Position numbers and translations under genes: made by a program. Of a stretch of 64,000 nucleotides of DNA, positions 1 through 12,962 are shown one piece after another; the stretch's first letter is position 1; the number at the start of each line of letters is the position of its first letter. Origin of the DNA: Mya arenaria (Eukaryota; Mollusca; Bivalvia; Myida; Myidae); the NCBI RefSeq assembly GCF_026914265.1, contig NC_069123.1, positions 35,797,178-35,861,177 on the forward strand, in the 5' to 3' direction. The notes below the pieces were generated by a model. That model saw only the letters and a program-made list of their open reading frames with translations, was not told the DNA's origin and searched no databases.

Positions 1-150
1 ACAAAAATGGTTTATTGTAATACGCATTAAGATAATGTATATCTAAAGTATAAACACTCTTGAACTTAAATATTACGCAAATAATTGAAAAACAAAAAAT
101 AGTGAGGCTAGCCTAATCCTGTTATAAGCGACTTAAGAAGTTTCTGGTGC
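1..150. repeat. MITE family 1, partial copy at window edge
   Basis: The stretch matches the inner and right part of the elements at 5,424-5,669 and 50,779-50,996: it shares the TGGTTTATTGT segment, the AATAGTGAGGCTAGC-like segment and the CTTAAGAAGTTTC right arm. The left part lies outside the window and the right terminus has diverged. Confidence 0.55.
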
Positions 151-892
151 CAGTAAACCCAACGTTGACCAATTCAGCCACTCTTCAAATTGAGTAGAAC
201 ATGACCCTGATGCCAATACGGAATTAGACTACAAATAACTAATTTACAAGTTCCACAGGCAATGATTGTTCCAATATTTACATTGGAAAATATCATTGTT
301 TCAATACACTGTCAAATTATGTTGAGTTCTATGCAAAACGAGTACCCGTTTCTTAATTTTTGACATAAAAATGTCAAAGAGCCAAACTGAAATGCTTAAA
401 CTTGTCGATTTTGTGCTTTTCTGGCCTACTCATGTACATAGTTAACATAACTATTCAGTTTTACAATATGAAAATAGTGATAATGGGCTTATGGGTAGCC
501 TCAACCACTATATACCAAACTGATTGCCTCCGGGAAAAATGCCACACAAAATTAATGGCCAAAAATCCCCCAAAACTGAAAGATTTATGATAAATGCTAG
601 TGTTTCCATATGTAAGATGGCTACATTGTGTAGAAATGGCTAAATTTAAGAAGACAGCAATTTTTTATTGCCTATACGTTGCTTAATTTTAACTGATTTG
701 CTATGATTTCCCTCTTTTGAAACAGTTACACACAAACAAGTACTACAGAGTTGACAAATGGATTCAGAGCTGCATCTCCTTGATTCTGAGTGCGTGACCA
801 CTCGCCTGAGAAATGTCGCAGCTTATTGGCACATCAGAATCTGAAAGCAATATACAAAAGCAATGTTAAAGTATGAAACTGCCTTTAAACAC

Positions 893-1222
893 TAAAGCTG
901 CACTCTCACAGATTAAACGTTTTGAAAACTTTTTTGTCTGGGAACAAGTCAGTTTATGAGAAAATGCATGTAAAACAGTTATATAAGACTGCTGACAAAA
1001 ATACGATCACACATGTTTGTATTTGAGTTCAAAAATTGATGTTTTATTGATGGTTTTCTTTAACCATTAGTAACGCTTTTAGTCTTAAAACATTAATTTT
1101 CGAATGGAAATATGAAAAACTGCGATCTAATCTTTTGTCAGCAGTCTTTTATCACTGGTTTGCAGATATTTACACAAAAATTTGCTTATTCAAAGACAAT
1201 TAAAAACAAATTTTGTACAGAT
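893..1222. repeat. MITE family 2, copy lacking its right terminus
   Basis: It begins with TAAAGCTGCACTCTCACAG and tracks the complete copy at 54,188-54,534 through its middle, including AAGACTGCTGACAAAA, TTTTCGAATGGAAATATGAAAA and the segment ending TTTGCAGATATTTAC. The right terminal inverted repeat is absent or too diverged to see. Confidence 0.7.
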
Positions 1223-3590
1223 ACATTTTAAAGGAGTTAAAACCAGACATGCTTTAAAATTCTTACTAGGAGACGGTATTCCTTTTTCGGAAACCCTTGC
1301 TGAGAGTTGGTATGATATTCTATACAAGACCACGTTTTGACCAGACCGGTTCTTGTCATTGAAAATGCTTTAAAGGCTTCAGAACTAGGCTGGCTATATA
1401 AATAAGCAATACACTAGTGTTTTAAGGAATTTTGAGTGCATTTTGTTGTTAATTAATTCATTAAGGAAAAAGGTTCTTATCTTAACGAAGCCGGCACAAT
1501 TAATATTTATTTTACTATGAGAAATCTCAACTTGTTCAATGTATAAAACTGATCAAATGACTGAATAATTGAATAAGTATGAATTAATGAAAGGTAGCAA
1601 TACTTCTTTAAATAGACATATCATTGTACTATTCCTGTTGCTTTGATTGTAAACGGCATGAGGGTGATTCATTTAGAATTAGAACAAACAGTACTGATGA
1701 GCTTATATGACCAAACTTACTAAAACAATACTTCAGTTTGGATACATTTTTCCATAGCATGCTCTTTAAACACTAACACATTACCGCATGTTGGCTTACA
1801 CCAATTAAAGCTGTGGCTGGCTAGCTGCTCTTTATAAGTCTCTACTGTTTAAACAAAAAGAAAGTATAATAAATTAATGAAAAACACGTACCCGAAACAC
1901 AATGATTGACGACCTTATAGCCCTTACAGCAGACGCGGTTAACACATCCCCGACATACCTGTTGCAAATGATGGGGTTCAACCTGTGAACATGTAGGTTT
2001 TATTTCAACTTACCGTCAGGAAACCTAGCATTGACATCCCAATCCTACCAATAGTATGTTATATAATATTAACAACTGTCATCAACTGAACATCAATATT
2101 CTATGGAAACGCACATGCAAATATCAAGCAGATATTTGTATAAATTAAGACATTATCACTAATATTAAAAATATAACACCCCTCCAAAAGCTTCCTATAT
2201 ATCTCGCCTAGGACCACAGTTATTTTACTTTATGTTTCGTATACACACTAACCTGACTTTTCACAAATATTCCCAATTCAAAAACAAGCGACTGGCTGCT
2301 GTAGAAAAATCAAAGACACAAAATTAATCACAATAAAACATAACGTTTACAAATTCAGCTTCACGAAAAAATAAGAAAAAATATAAGACCCTGAGTTCAA
2401 GACGGAATAAGCAAACAACAAATTTAAAGAGTAATACAAGCAATGATTTTTTCCAATATTTACACTTGAAACTATCATTTTCTGCAATAAAGTGTTGAAT
2501 TATGTTAAGTTATATGGAAAAAGAGCCTCCGTTTCTTCTATTTCATTCAATTTAATAAAATATTGATACTTGAACACAATCACTCTTTTTCTATAATAAC
2601 ATTCACATCCTAGACAACGGCCGGCGGAGGGCAGATTACTGTTGTCCTGGGCAATGTCGCGGAGAAAAACAGAATCCGTGAACGAAATGGAAAAATTAGC
2701 TTCGATAATAAGGAAAGGTAGACATTAAAATGTTTTTAATAAAAATATCTAGTTTATGCAGATTTGTAAAATTTCTCATATAAAAATAAATGCCTTTTAA
2801 AAAGCCCAGCTTGACTATGGACAACCATTTTATGATCCTCTAGATACATTAACATCAACAGAAAAATAAGAAAAGTTTCTGATCAAATAGTAAACTTTGA
2901 AATTCTAATGCAGAGTGTTTGTAAAAGATAAGAAATAATTGTTCGTCATTTCTGTTAAAATTTCTGCCCAATTCTAATTTCAAATGAAATATTTTCCCCA
3001 TGTGTGGATTAAATGAGGATGCAAATGTCACACAGGAGAACTCAAATAAACAAAAGACAAATTGCACTATAGAAAAGTGTGTACTGTAACACTCGCTTTT
3101 AGCAAAAACCCAGATGATGGACTTATACATGATACATGTAAACACTATCAGATACTGGGACAACTAATTAACATAAAAAAATGATTTCATCCAAAAGATA
3201 TAATATATCAAGATTAAGAAAGTTTGAATCTTATGGCTCCTAAATTGGAAACGTTCTACTTCAATTTCATTCTGCCAGATGTTGCTTGTCTAAGACACCA
3301 GACATCCGCAAGCACTGTTTACCATTGCTATGCATTAATAATTTAAACCGGAAATGGTAAAGTTTTAATATGTATGCAATGTATTTAAAAGTTGGAAACT
3401 AATATATTATAGTGTTTTTTAATCGTATAAGGATTGATCGCAATTTTCATGCGTTTATGTTGTATGAACCAAGTAACGCATTTGAGCAAGTTCCATAGAG
3501 TACAATTGAGTATTTGTTCTTAAAGGAGTGTGAACAACATACGTTTGTATAAAAGAATAGCCGTTTTTGTTAAGTCGTATATTATTGGTA
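1223..3590. other. Gene-free stretch
   Basis: Only short open frames without recognisable domains, splice context or paralogues are present. The longest, a minus-strand frame at 2,855-3,163, is Phe- and Cys-rich low-complexity sequence and I do not regard it as coding. Nothing else can be supported here. Confidence 0.5.
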
Positions 3591-3608
3591 AAACGACGTC
3601 ACGCTTAT

Positions 3609-3688
3609 CCAATCGGATATGACAATAAACAATGACGTCATAACGCCTTGCGTGTTATACAATATGAACGTTAAGTTCTATATATACA
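3609..3688 (+). promoter_or_regulatory. Candidate core promoter of gene A
   Basis: A CCAAT box (3,609-3,613), a perfect CRE-type palindrome TGACGTCA (3,633-3,640) and a TATA-like run CTATATATA (3,678-3,686) occur in that order about 345 bases upstream of the gene A start codon. A further GACGTCA core lies near 3,595. Genes C and D have TATA-like boxes at a similar distance from their start codons. Assignment as a promoter is inference from motif order and spacing. Confidence 0.4.
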
Positions 3689-5423
3689 AAAGACTAGGCT
3701 AGAATGTTATTATGTATCTGCTACAAAAATCATATTTAAAACATAAGCAGTTAGAAATGAATCCTATTGTTTATTCAGATCATATTACAAACATAATACT
3801 CATAAATTTTATAAATCTGGTTGTATTCAATTTCGTCTGAAAAACAAAATTTGCCGATCCATTAGTTTTATTATTCAACTTCAATACACTTCATTGTTCT
3901 CCTGCTTTAGAAATGAAATAAATATAGATCTGTTTTATTCTCCATACGAGTCTCCAATCATTTACCGAAGTTCCCTGTGTTTAAAGTTTTATTTTGTTAG
4001 AATACTGCTTATGTGTGAATGCTACTAGAGGATGGATATTGCAGTAATTAAGAATAAATGTATTATTTTGCTTGTGATAATATTATTGTCGGTTGTTACT
4101 GGTAAGTCGATCAAGACTTTTTGTTTGTAAATTGATATGACATGCTGAATGGTTGAAAAAATTAAGTTACAATGTACTATTTTTGTTCCACTACTGCAAC
4201 GGGTACAGAAGCTCGTTTAACAGTGCTTTATACAAAACATTATTTTGTAAGGGTTAAATCACTGTTTTGAACGTGCTTAATGCATCTCATTATTTCTAAA
4301 CATATATTATGTTACTTGTATTTCTGATTAATGTGACACCAGTTGAACGAATACATGAAATATCCCTTTGTTCTGTAAGTGTAGTTTTTTATGACAAAAC
4401 ATTCTTTTGCGCCAGAGCTATATAACGTCCTAACAATTAAAGTTAAAAGAAATATCGAAGAGTTTTTATTCCATCTGAAATTAGATAACATATTTCTGGG
4501 ATTCAAGTTATATCTCAGCTGTTTATGCATCATGCACAGGTGAATATTATTTTATACTGTACTTTAGCGCTTACTATGTAATATTAAAAACAAAACAAAA
4601 CAAAAATATATTTAAGTGCTTTAAATCTACATGAAATTAACAACTGATTTGCAATATGTATGTGAACTAAAAATGTAACACATCTGAAATGCATCATTCT
4701 TTACAGGTGAGCATTATTTTTTATCAAACGATACAACTATTTGGGGGGAAGGCAACTGCACACTGGCCTTTCCACATCTTACAGATACAGATATAGGTAT
4801 TAATGTCGTGAATGATGATATTTCTGCATTATCCTTGCCATCAGAGGGTGCATGGATAGGACTATACAAGGCTCGAACGAGCTTTGCTTATGTTGGTACG
4901 TTTACATGTAACTGTGTTAAATGTTGCTTGTTTCTTGACCAGGTCTTTAAAACAAATGAAACTAAATATCTTAAGTTTGGGTTGACATATTGTGGCCAAA
5001 TTTAGTTTAAAGGAAGATTATATGCAGAAATTTCATGGGATTGCATGCAAACTATTTTGCATACGGTTTAAAACAATCCAATGTCAAACTAGTAACAACA
5101 AATGACATGTTTTAGTCAGGTGCGATGGAAGCGATTATAGCCCACTTGATTTAGATGCAAAATGACGCAATTTTAATTCATGTCCCTTTTAAATACCTTT
5201 CCTATGTTTGCATTTAAAGCCCCTTCGGTTAAGGTCACTGTTACTTAAAATAAAAACTAATCTATTGAAACTATTAATCTTCATTAATGCTTGGCGTATT
5301 TTTACCGAACTTGTAATGTTTTATAGAAACCTTTCATGGAATTGCGTTTTCATGCACAAGAAACAAGTTTTTACATAATTCTGCCACTACGGGAAATTAT
5401 TTTGTCGACCTTTGAACACCTGG

Positions 5424-5669
5424 CCCCAATTTCTCGAAACTTCTTAAGCTTAACTGTCTTAAGTATCTTATTTCAATTAGGCAAATTACAAACCTAAATT
5501 GAATTTTGATTAATGGAAAATGGTTTATTGTGATTATCATAATGATGATTCCTATCTAAAGCATAAAACATTTAAATTAGTAAATATTACACAAATTATT
5601 GAAAGACAAAAATAGCGAGCTTAGCTTTATCCTCTTATTAGGGACTTAAGAAGTTTCGAGAAATGGGGG
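5424..5669. mobile_element. MITE family 1, complete copy in intron 2 of gene A
   Basis: Terminal inverted repeats of about 25 bases (CCCCAATTTCTCGAAAC at the left, its near complement at the right) bound a 246-base non-coding element. CCTGG flanks both ends (5,419-5,423 and 5,670-5,674). The duplicated target can be read as CCTGG, or as CTG with termini starting GCCCC, which would suit a PIF/Harbinger-type element. No coding capacity. Confidence 0.8.
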
Positions 5670-7383
5670 CCTGGTTAAATTTACGAATTTACTTTTTAAA
5701 GCATTTACTTGCACAGGAATTAGATTTACAGCACTTTCTTGTCATGTTGTATTAAATGATCTGCGATAACCTGATTGAAATCGTTTTAGCCATTGCATTT
5801 CGGTTTTGTTTTGTTTTAAAGGTTGCAATCAATACAATGAATGATACCGATGTGATGACACTACGAGATTTAAGCGACTGTAGATGGCAGAGCGGCTGTG
5901 ATACGTTTGGTGTTCGAAAAACACACAATGATGTAATTATTATTTACAAGTACTAGAATGTGGGAAACTTCAGTACGAACAAACCAGCCGAAATCTACGA
6001 CCAAAATACCTGTATTACTATGTCAAACAGGCATTCGAGCATGGGGCATGCAAAACGCGCTGAACACAAGATCAAATATCATCAAGTATATGATTAAAGA
6101 CTTTCGCTAAATGGTAAATGGTACTTTAATGAAGTGGTATGTAAAACATTCATGTGATGTGTCTATCGTACTTTAAATGAGTGCACGTGTTTCCTGTCGT
6201 CCGTTACCAAGGAAACGGGATGTACTTCCATGTGTGGTTCAGAAGTTATCTATCCGTGTGGGTCTATAACAAACAGATATTTTTCAATATACACAATCGA
6301 AAATGGTTTGTACTAATTATATCTCATTACATTATTTATATTTTATTTATTTAGGTAATTTGCTTGTTTATGGCTGGTTTAGTACAACACCACTAGCATG
6401 TGTATCTAGTTATAACATGCATCATACATAAATATGCCTTATTTCGTTTCAGTTTTGAATTGTTCTGTTAATTGTGATGAAGTTACACATGGATGTTTAG
6501 GATTTCGTTTTGATACAGTTAACATGGTCAGATGGTGGCCGTGTAACTTTGAGCTGTAGAATTCTGTGTAGCAAACAACCGTTTACTGGTAAAAGTAACT
6601 GCTTGTTCAAAAAACATCATACTGCCTGAAATATTAGCTCCAATAGCACAAAGTATAATAATTGTTCATTATATAATGTACATAAAAAGTAGAAACATAC
6701 TGATTGCAAGAATCTACCAAACCACTCCTTTGTTAATAGACTTTTGGTGAAGACCCTTCTGTTTTGTTTGATAAAAGTTGAAAAAGTAAAAAACTGTTCT
6801 TCGGTTGTTACATACATATCTTGTTTATGCGTGGTAAAATGATGTAATTCGCCAACAGTGAGTAAAGTAAAACAATTGATATAATTCCAGAACCGGCCGA
6901 AGAGTTCGAAGTTAGCGAATGCGAAACTGGAAAATGGGCAAGCACTGGGCAAAAATGTTTTGAAAAAAACCTGTTTCCAACACCATTTCGACATGCCCAG
7001 TCAAAAAGCTCAAATCTAACAGGAAGGTTATGGTCGAGCGTTATCAGGATGGAATCACTTCTCCGCGTTTATGGTAGTTGATCTAAAACAACCTGAATTT
7101 CCGGTCATTAAATATTTGTTCGTTTTTGTCTATAACATATTTTATTAAAATTGCTTGAAAGGACCATGACCCAAATTCATGTGTGTTTATTTGTTCTTCT
7201 TTTAGGGAAAACTGTCAGTTTTGAATAAGTTTGAAAACAGGTAACATAAACATGTACGTTTACTTTTAGAACACTTTATAACGTCCGACCCAAAACAGTA
7301 TGCATACGTTACATCTGCTAAAGGGAAACTTGAAGTCCGGTTTGATGGCAATTTGAGAGCACAACAGATAAGCCTCTGTTTAG

Positions 7384-9527
7384 GTCTGTAGTTTTAGTTA
7401 TAAATAAATTAACATATCAAGGAAATTCTGTTTGTATATTATATATATATATGTGTTTTACATACAGAGAATAAATGTTGTTGTTCTTAAATTTGATTTT
7501 TTTTTATAAAAAAATGTATTTGATTTTGAAAGTGACCTATTCCCTACAATTTAAAACAAATCAATACAAATGCAATACAGTATTGCCAAATGGCCTCAAC
7601 ATTATTATCCTGAAAGTTTGAAGGCATTCGGTCAACATTATCCCAAAGAAATTGGCGAAAAATACCTCTTGCGTATAAAGATACATTTCAAAAATTGATT
7701 GGTTTCAAAGCATTTTACCGGAGATGCCGGATGACTACCCAGCATCGATAAGCATCTTTTCGAATACGACAACTTTAGGGGTAGCGATTACTATTGTTCT
7801 AAAGTGCAAAACATTTTTTTTTTTAATTGAGCATAAGCTGTACTTCACACATAGCATTGATTGAGTGTGAGGTTTAGATTCAACACCAATTATGAACCAC
7901 TTTTCTTTGATTGTTCAGTCTAAATTCGTATTTATCTTAATTACTCGATTGACCCGCTATTCAACAACTCGTCGAATAACTAGTGTATGTGTATGTGTGT
8001 AAGGAAAATAACTTCAAATGTGCAAATACTATATAAATGTGAATTAATTACACCCTTAAATGTTTAGGATCACGACGACAAAACAATCGCAATTAGTAAA
8101 CGTGTTAATATGCTTAATAGCGGTTATTCTTGGGAGGAACATATTTTGCGAGTAGATACAAATACTTTTCCTTCTTTTAAGTTTATAATGGTCTGCCCAC
8201 GCTTTATAATGGCTGCATTATAGTTTGACCACTTCACATCCCAGTTGAGACTAGAACAATTCTTAAGCCAAAAGGAAAATATTACCACGACCAGTAGGTG
8301 GGGGTATATGCCAATGAAATTAATTTAAAGCTAAAACGCTTAGAGATCCACGATGAATGACATCGAGAGTGGTCCCACTGCTCTTTCAAGGGCCACATCA
8401 CTGCTCAACGTGGATGCTCCAGCAGCAGCCGATTTTCAATTTATGTCATATTCGTGTACCATATTTAGCAGGATCTTTATCATTATAAAAACGTCGTGCG
8501 ATGTATCTTTCTTCAGTATGTCTCTGACTTCGGTTTAGCAACTTCACTTGAGATGCATTTATCACTTATGTCATTAATTACGAATACATAGTTTAACACC
8601 TTCAGATAATTCTCATAAAAAAGTTCCTTAACCAATGCGTGAGTTGTTCTAGATTATAGCGTTTCAACAAAACCTCTGTCTAAGTTTGGTTATTTGTAGT
8701 ATGAATTGCTTTTATCAATGGCATTTGGTTGAAAATTGCCTCAGTGGGAAGAGAAATTGCCCGAAGGCTTTAGTCCAAGAGCAATTGAATTTTAACTCGG
8801 GCAGTTATCAAACAAAAGCCAATGTCAACAGTGTTTTGTCCTGTATAATACACGTTCTGTCATTTGTCAATGATAATACCTGATTTTTCAAACACATTTT
8901 GAAACATCATAGGATTTAATTAATAGAGGGTTTGAAAAGTAAAACTAATTGGGTTGGAATTAATGTAGCTATTAAAGATACTAATTCGGAATCAAAATAA
9001 CACATCTGTTCCATTTATGTTAGCAGTAAGACGTCAATCTTTCAATTCTTCATTACCTGATTATTTCTTGCTAACGTCGGATGATTTTGACGTGCATTTC
9101 GGTTTGTAAGCTATGGTTGATCATGTCTAGGAACAATTTAATGAGGGTCTCTGGTGAAATATCCCTAGCCATTTTAATGTTTTTATTTACATTTCTTAGC
9201 AGAATACGTTTATATCTTCACTCTCTGTAAACTTAAATACCGTTAAATATGTTAATAGTGTTCCTTTCGCTAAAAGTTCCATTTAAATCGCTTAAAAGAT
9301 TGCCTACTCGTCGTCCATATTTTTCATAAAAATGACGTCAATTTTGCACGTGCTCGTATTCGTCATGCAATTATGCCTTGATTGCCCTAACGTGCCGTAA
9401 TACTCTCATTGGTGTAAACGACCATCATTTTTGCGGGAACACATTCTTTAACGGAAATGTAATTTTCACTAACATTTGTATTGTATAATCATATGTAAGG
9501 AAATTAAAATAATAGTGGTTTTCGCAG
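7384..9527 (+). other. Intron 7 of gene A, no recognised content
   Basis: This 2.1 kb intron separates the Cys module exon from the short stalk exon of gene A. A short TA/TG-rich run lies near 7,440-7,455. The small open frames here (for example 8,353-8,538) have no splice context or counterpart in genes B to D, and I see no gene. Confidence 0.5.
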
Positions 9528-10837
9528 GTGAAGAAATAGCAACAACACAGCAAACAATCAATTTAAAGTCGACGACACGGGACTTTGCGTCAACATCCCA
9601 TTTACCTGAGGAAGGTATGTAGGTTTGTTAACAACTTAATGGAAATAAACACCTTGTTGATATTGTTTTACTATTTTGGAAATGTAAGGCCGGCATCGCT
9701 TTAATTTGAGAGCTACCGACAAATGTAAGCGACTGAAGATTTATTGGCGTATCGAAGCTGAATCGTAATTACACGTTGACATGAGCAGCTGGTTATATAG
9801 TTCAAATGTCATTTCATCATCAGACATATATTATACTGGCATAAACATACAAAAAACACTAGTTTACGTTAGTTCGCTAAAGCATTACTCGATGGAACCG
9901 ATCGGAATGTTATGTTACATACAAACCATAATATTTAATTATCAGGGCCGGTCAACCTCTGCTGTTACAAGCAATAGAATCTTGGTTTGATTCCCCGACT
10001 TGCGCAACACTTTCTTGGTTAGAATACTCTGATTCTCTTTAATCATTTTTTTAATATTTGTTTATAGTTTTAGATCTTAAAAGCTGGTCTGTCAAGTATT
10101 GCAGGAGGAGATGGAAGACAATGGTTGATTCATATTGCTTATAGAGTTGCGATTTCATAACAGAGTAAATATACAAATTGACCAAGCAAATGGGTAGTAA
10201 AAGGGGGATACTCCTATTGAATGACAATTCCCCTTCCAATATAAGGAAGGTGGTGGTGTCCTAATTGGACAAAATAAATAAAAAAATGTTTAAAGAACGT
10301 GCATTCTAGAAAACTAATGGAATGAACACTACTTGAATAAGCCCAAGGACCAATTATTAACCAGTTTTAACTAGCTCATATCGCATTTTCATTTCACCGC
10401 CTGGAAGTAATGCTTTCGTTGCAAATGCACACTTAAACTATCCTTTGAAGTTGTCAGCGCCATAAAGATATAAAAAATAGAAGACCAATTTTTACAGATG
10501 TTACAACAAATTGAGTGTATCTTTATTCGGGTTATGTAATTAAGTATATAAAAATCATTGTTCGATGGACTTTGTTAGTAATTTTAATGATATATGCCTA
10601 TTTCTTGATATTTCAATACGAACACATAATATATGAATCCTTAATTTAGATAAAAAATTATCAATTCATTGGACTTGGTTGGCTTTTATTTCAGCTTCCA
10701 AACACATTCTTATCGCGGGGATATCTGCTGGTGTATCAATTATTCTTCTGATAGTAATCGCCGTTGTTGTTCTTATCCGGAAAAGGTGAGGCTTGATTAG
10801 TTTACAAGATAACCTGATATACATGTGTTTAAGAGGT

Positions 10838-10975
10838 AAATACAGGGCGAAGCCGGGCCGTACGTGATACTTAATTCGAGTGTCTCATAACGGCATGAGA
10901 AGAAGTCGTTATGGGACGTTATGAACCCGAGGGCCGATTGTCACGCTACGGCTCGGCTCCTCCATGTTTTATCCT
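10838..10975. repeat. Small palindromic GC-rich element in intron 9 of gene A
   Basis: GAAGCCGGGCCGTACGTGA near the left is roughly inverted at the right (TCACGCTACGGCTCGGCTCC), and an inner pair, CATAACG and CGTTATG, forms a second inverted step. Related sequence occupies the same intron of gene C (about 36,283-36,400); gene B retains only the left part (about 24,570-24,640). Confidence 0.5.
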
Positions 10976-12019
10976 CTTTAATGCATATGTTTTGTTCTTG
11001 TTTTGTTTGTTGACTATTCATTTTATAAAGTTTCTCACCGCTCTACTGGTGTTCTTGTCACCTTCAATGACAATTAGTAAAATTATTCTCAAATTATATG
11101 TTTAAGAGTAAGCCAAGTCGCAAAAACAACAACATTGTATCATTAAAACGTTCGATGCATTCCATTATATGTGATTATTATCACTATAACTGTAAACTTG
11201 TGAGTTCGACAAGGACTCAACCTTAAATGTTTATGTACCAATCACTGACACACATTCTTTTCATCTCTTGTATCTACAACTAAACTTAATACAAATGAGC
11301 TCGTAGCAAGTAGAACAACGCTCTGTTCTTAAACAACAAATAATTGGTTTCCTTGAAGTCGAAATATATGTAAAGCGTTCCAAATTCAAGGAAATGAACA
11401 ATTACCTCTTCGTTTTTTATGTCTTCTCTAACATCAACGCTTACTAAATGACGCCGATCTTTAAGTCTATATCGATTATCGATCAATGGCATACTTTCCA
11501 AAAACGGCGTTGGTGTTGGCCACCCTTAACAATTTATTTATTATTCTGTTTAGATATATTGTAGATAACACTGCATCATTGCAAGTAATATGGTATGCCG
11601 TAAGGTATTTTGTATGCCATATACCATTTTTGACAATAATGCGTTAGATACAAACGTACTTGTTTCATATAACAGTAAACAATGCATTCAATGAAAACAA
11701 CTTTAAAAGTATTTAATGAAGTGCCTCACGCATACACAATGTTTTCTCAGTATTTTAAATTACCTACTTGTTAAGATTTGCTTCATCCAATTTTCTATTT
11801 ATATCACTTATGTTTTAGAAAAGGATTATGCAGTCTTTCAGAAGAACCATCTACAAAAATAAAAGGGATGATGGTGAACATTTATACTACAATGAAAATG
11901 TTACGAATAACGAAGTTAACCTGTATCAATGCCTACAAAACGACAAGACAAGCCATGATTATATGGAACTCACCACGGTCCAAAAAAACCTTCCAACTGT
12001 TTCTACAGCAGAGTTTTGA

Positions 12020-12580
12020 CTGTGGGATGTCTTTATTATGCTTCTTCTTTTGCATTTGAAATGTTTAATTTATGAGTAATCCAGTCGTAGATCTGAAATC
12101 AAGTTTTACCATCTGTATGATTAGTCCCAAACATGGGGCTTAGAAGTAAAAATGTCTGATACCATGGTGAAAATGTTCCGTAAAAGAGCACCAGCTAGAC
12201 AGAATTAAACTTGGCTTAGTAACGAAGAATCACTTTCTGAGGTCGACGACTTAAATAACTAATAAGGCATTCTTCGATTTGTAGAGATACTACTCATGAG
12301 GGTTATGTGTAATGGTGCAAAAATATGTAACTGCAGTTGACTTTTGGATACTGCATTTTATCAACATTGCAAAACCTGCACACAAATTTATAGAGTACAT
12401 CTGTTGGTATAGTGTTTCGTTAAAGAGATATTACGGACTAGATGTACGCACGTTGTTGAACAGTTTGTTTTTGATTGACTTGATTTTGATGAACTCATGT
12501 TAACACTTAAACTCAAGGGGCGCCTTCACTTCCAGTGGTCGAAATTGATGGTGACAAGTAACTCGTGATTTATGTCCAAA
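12020..12580. other. Intergenic DNA between genes A and B
   Basis: This covers the 3 prime flank of gene A. The region just downstream, 12,520-12,960, is related to the upstream regions of genes C and D. A possible counterpart of their TATA boxes near 12,594-12,601 reads TGTAAAC in gene B. No further gene is visible. Confidence 0.45.
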
Positions 12581-12962
12581 AGCTTGCCCTTTATGTGTAA
12601 ACAAGGTTAAAGTAGTTTAAATATAAATACATTGTCTTTGAATGTTTGTCAATCGAATGTTGGAGTGTGTTATAACCATGTTTATTAACAAAAAACCTTT
12701 AAAGATTGATGGTAGTTAAAAATATTTCTAAACGGTTTATTTATACCAACTTGCATACCTGATACGCATAAAGCTGTATACAATATTGTCCTCAAAGCAA
12801 TAATTATCCGTGATAACTGTTTAAAATACCCCAACAATTAACTTCCTTATACATCGACTTAAAAAATTGAATCAATGCATATCTGTTTCCGTCTTAATCT
12901 GATTATACAGTCTTACAAAGAAGATATCTGTACTTTTAAGTTATTTTAAAACCATATAAAGG

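Larger units (their letters stand above)
4032..12019 (+). pseudogene. Gene A: WSC-domain receptor paralogue with ITAM-type tail, disrupted
   Basis: This is the first and most diverged member of the four-gene array. Exons by homology and splice sites: 4,032-4,101 (signal peptide), 4,707-4,895, 5,822-5,932, about 6,182-6,305, 6,453-6,588, 6,891-7,073, 7,270-7,383, 9,528-9,614 (short stalk), 10,695-10,785 (transmembrane), 11,819-12,019 (tail). Exons 1, 2, 6, 7, 8 and 9 are open in the expected phase. Exon 3 has a 4-base insertion (repeat of CAAT) giving a frameshift and stop. Exon 4 has lost its acceptor AG, though an AG a few bases inside could serve. Exon 5 is 5 bases short and meets a stop. 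The tail exon is 7 bases short near its start, so the ITAM (YQCL, eight residues, YMEL) is out of frame with the transmembrane exon. Several independent lesions argue for a pseudogene rather than a sequencing error. It could still yield a truncated secreted product. Confidence 0.75.

Noticed and set aside
1890-2000. Moderately GC-rich stretch that might be an exon on the minus strand
   Set aside because: No domain pattern and no second exon nearby; I could not support it.
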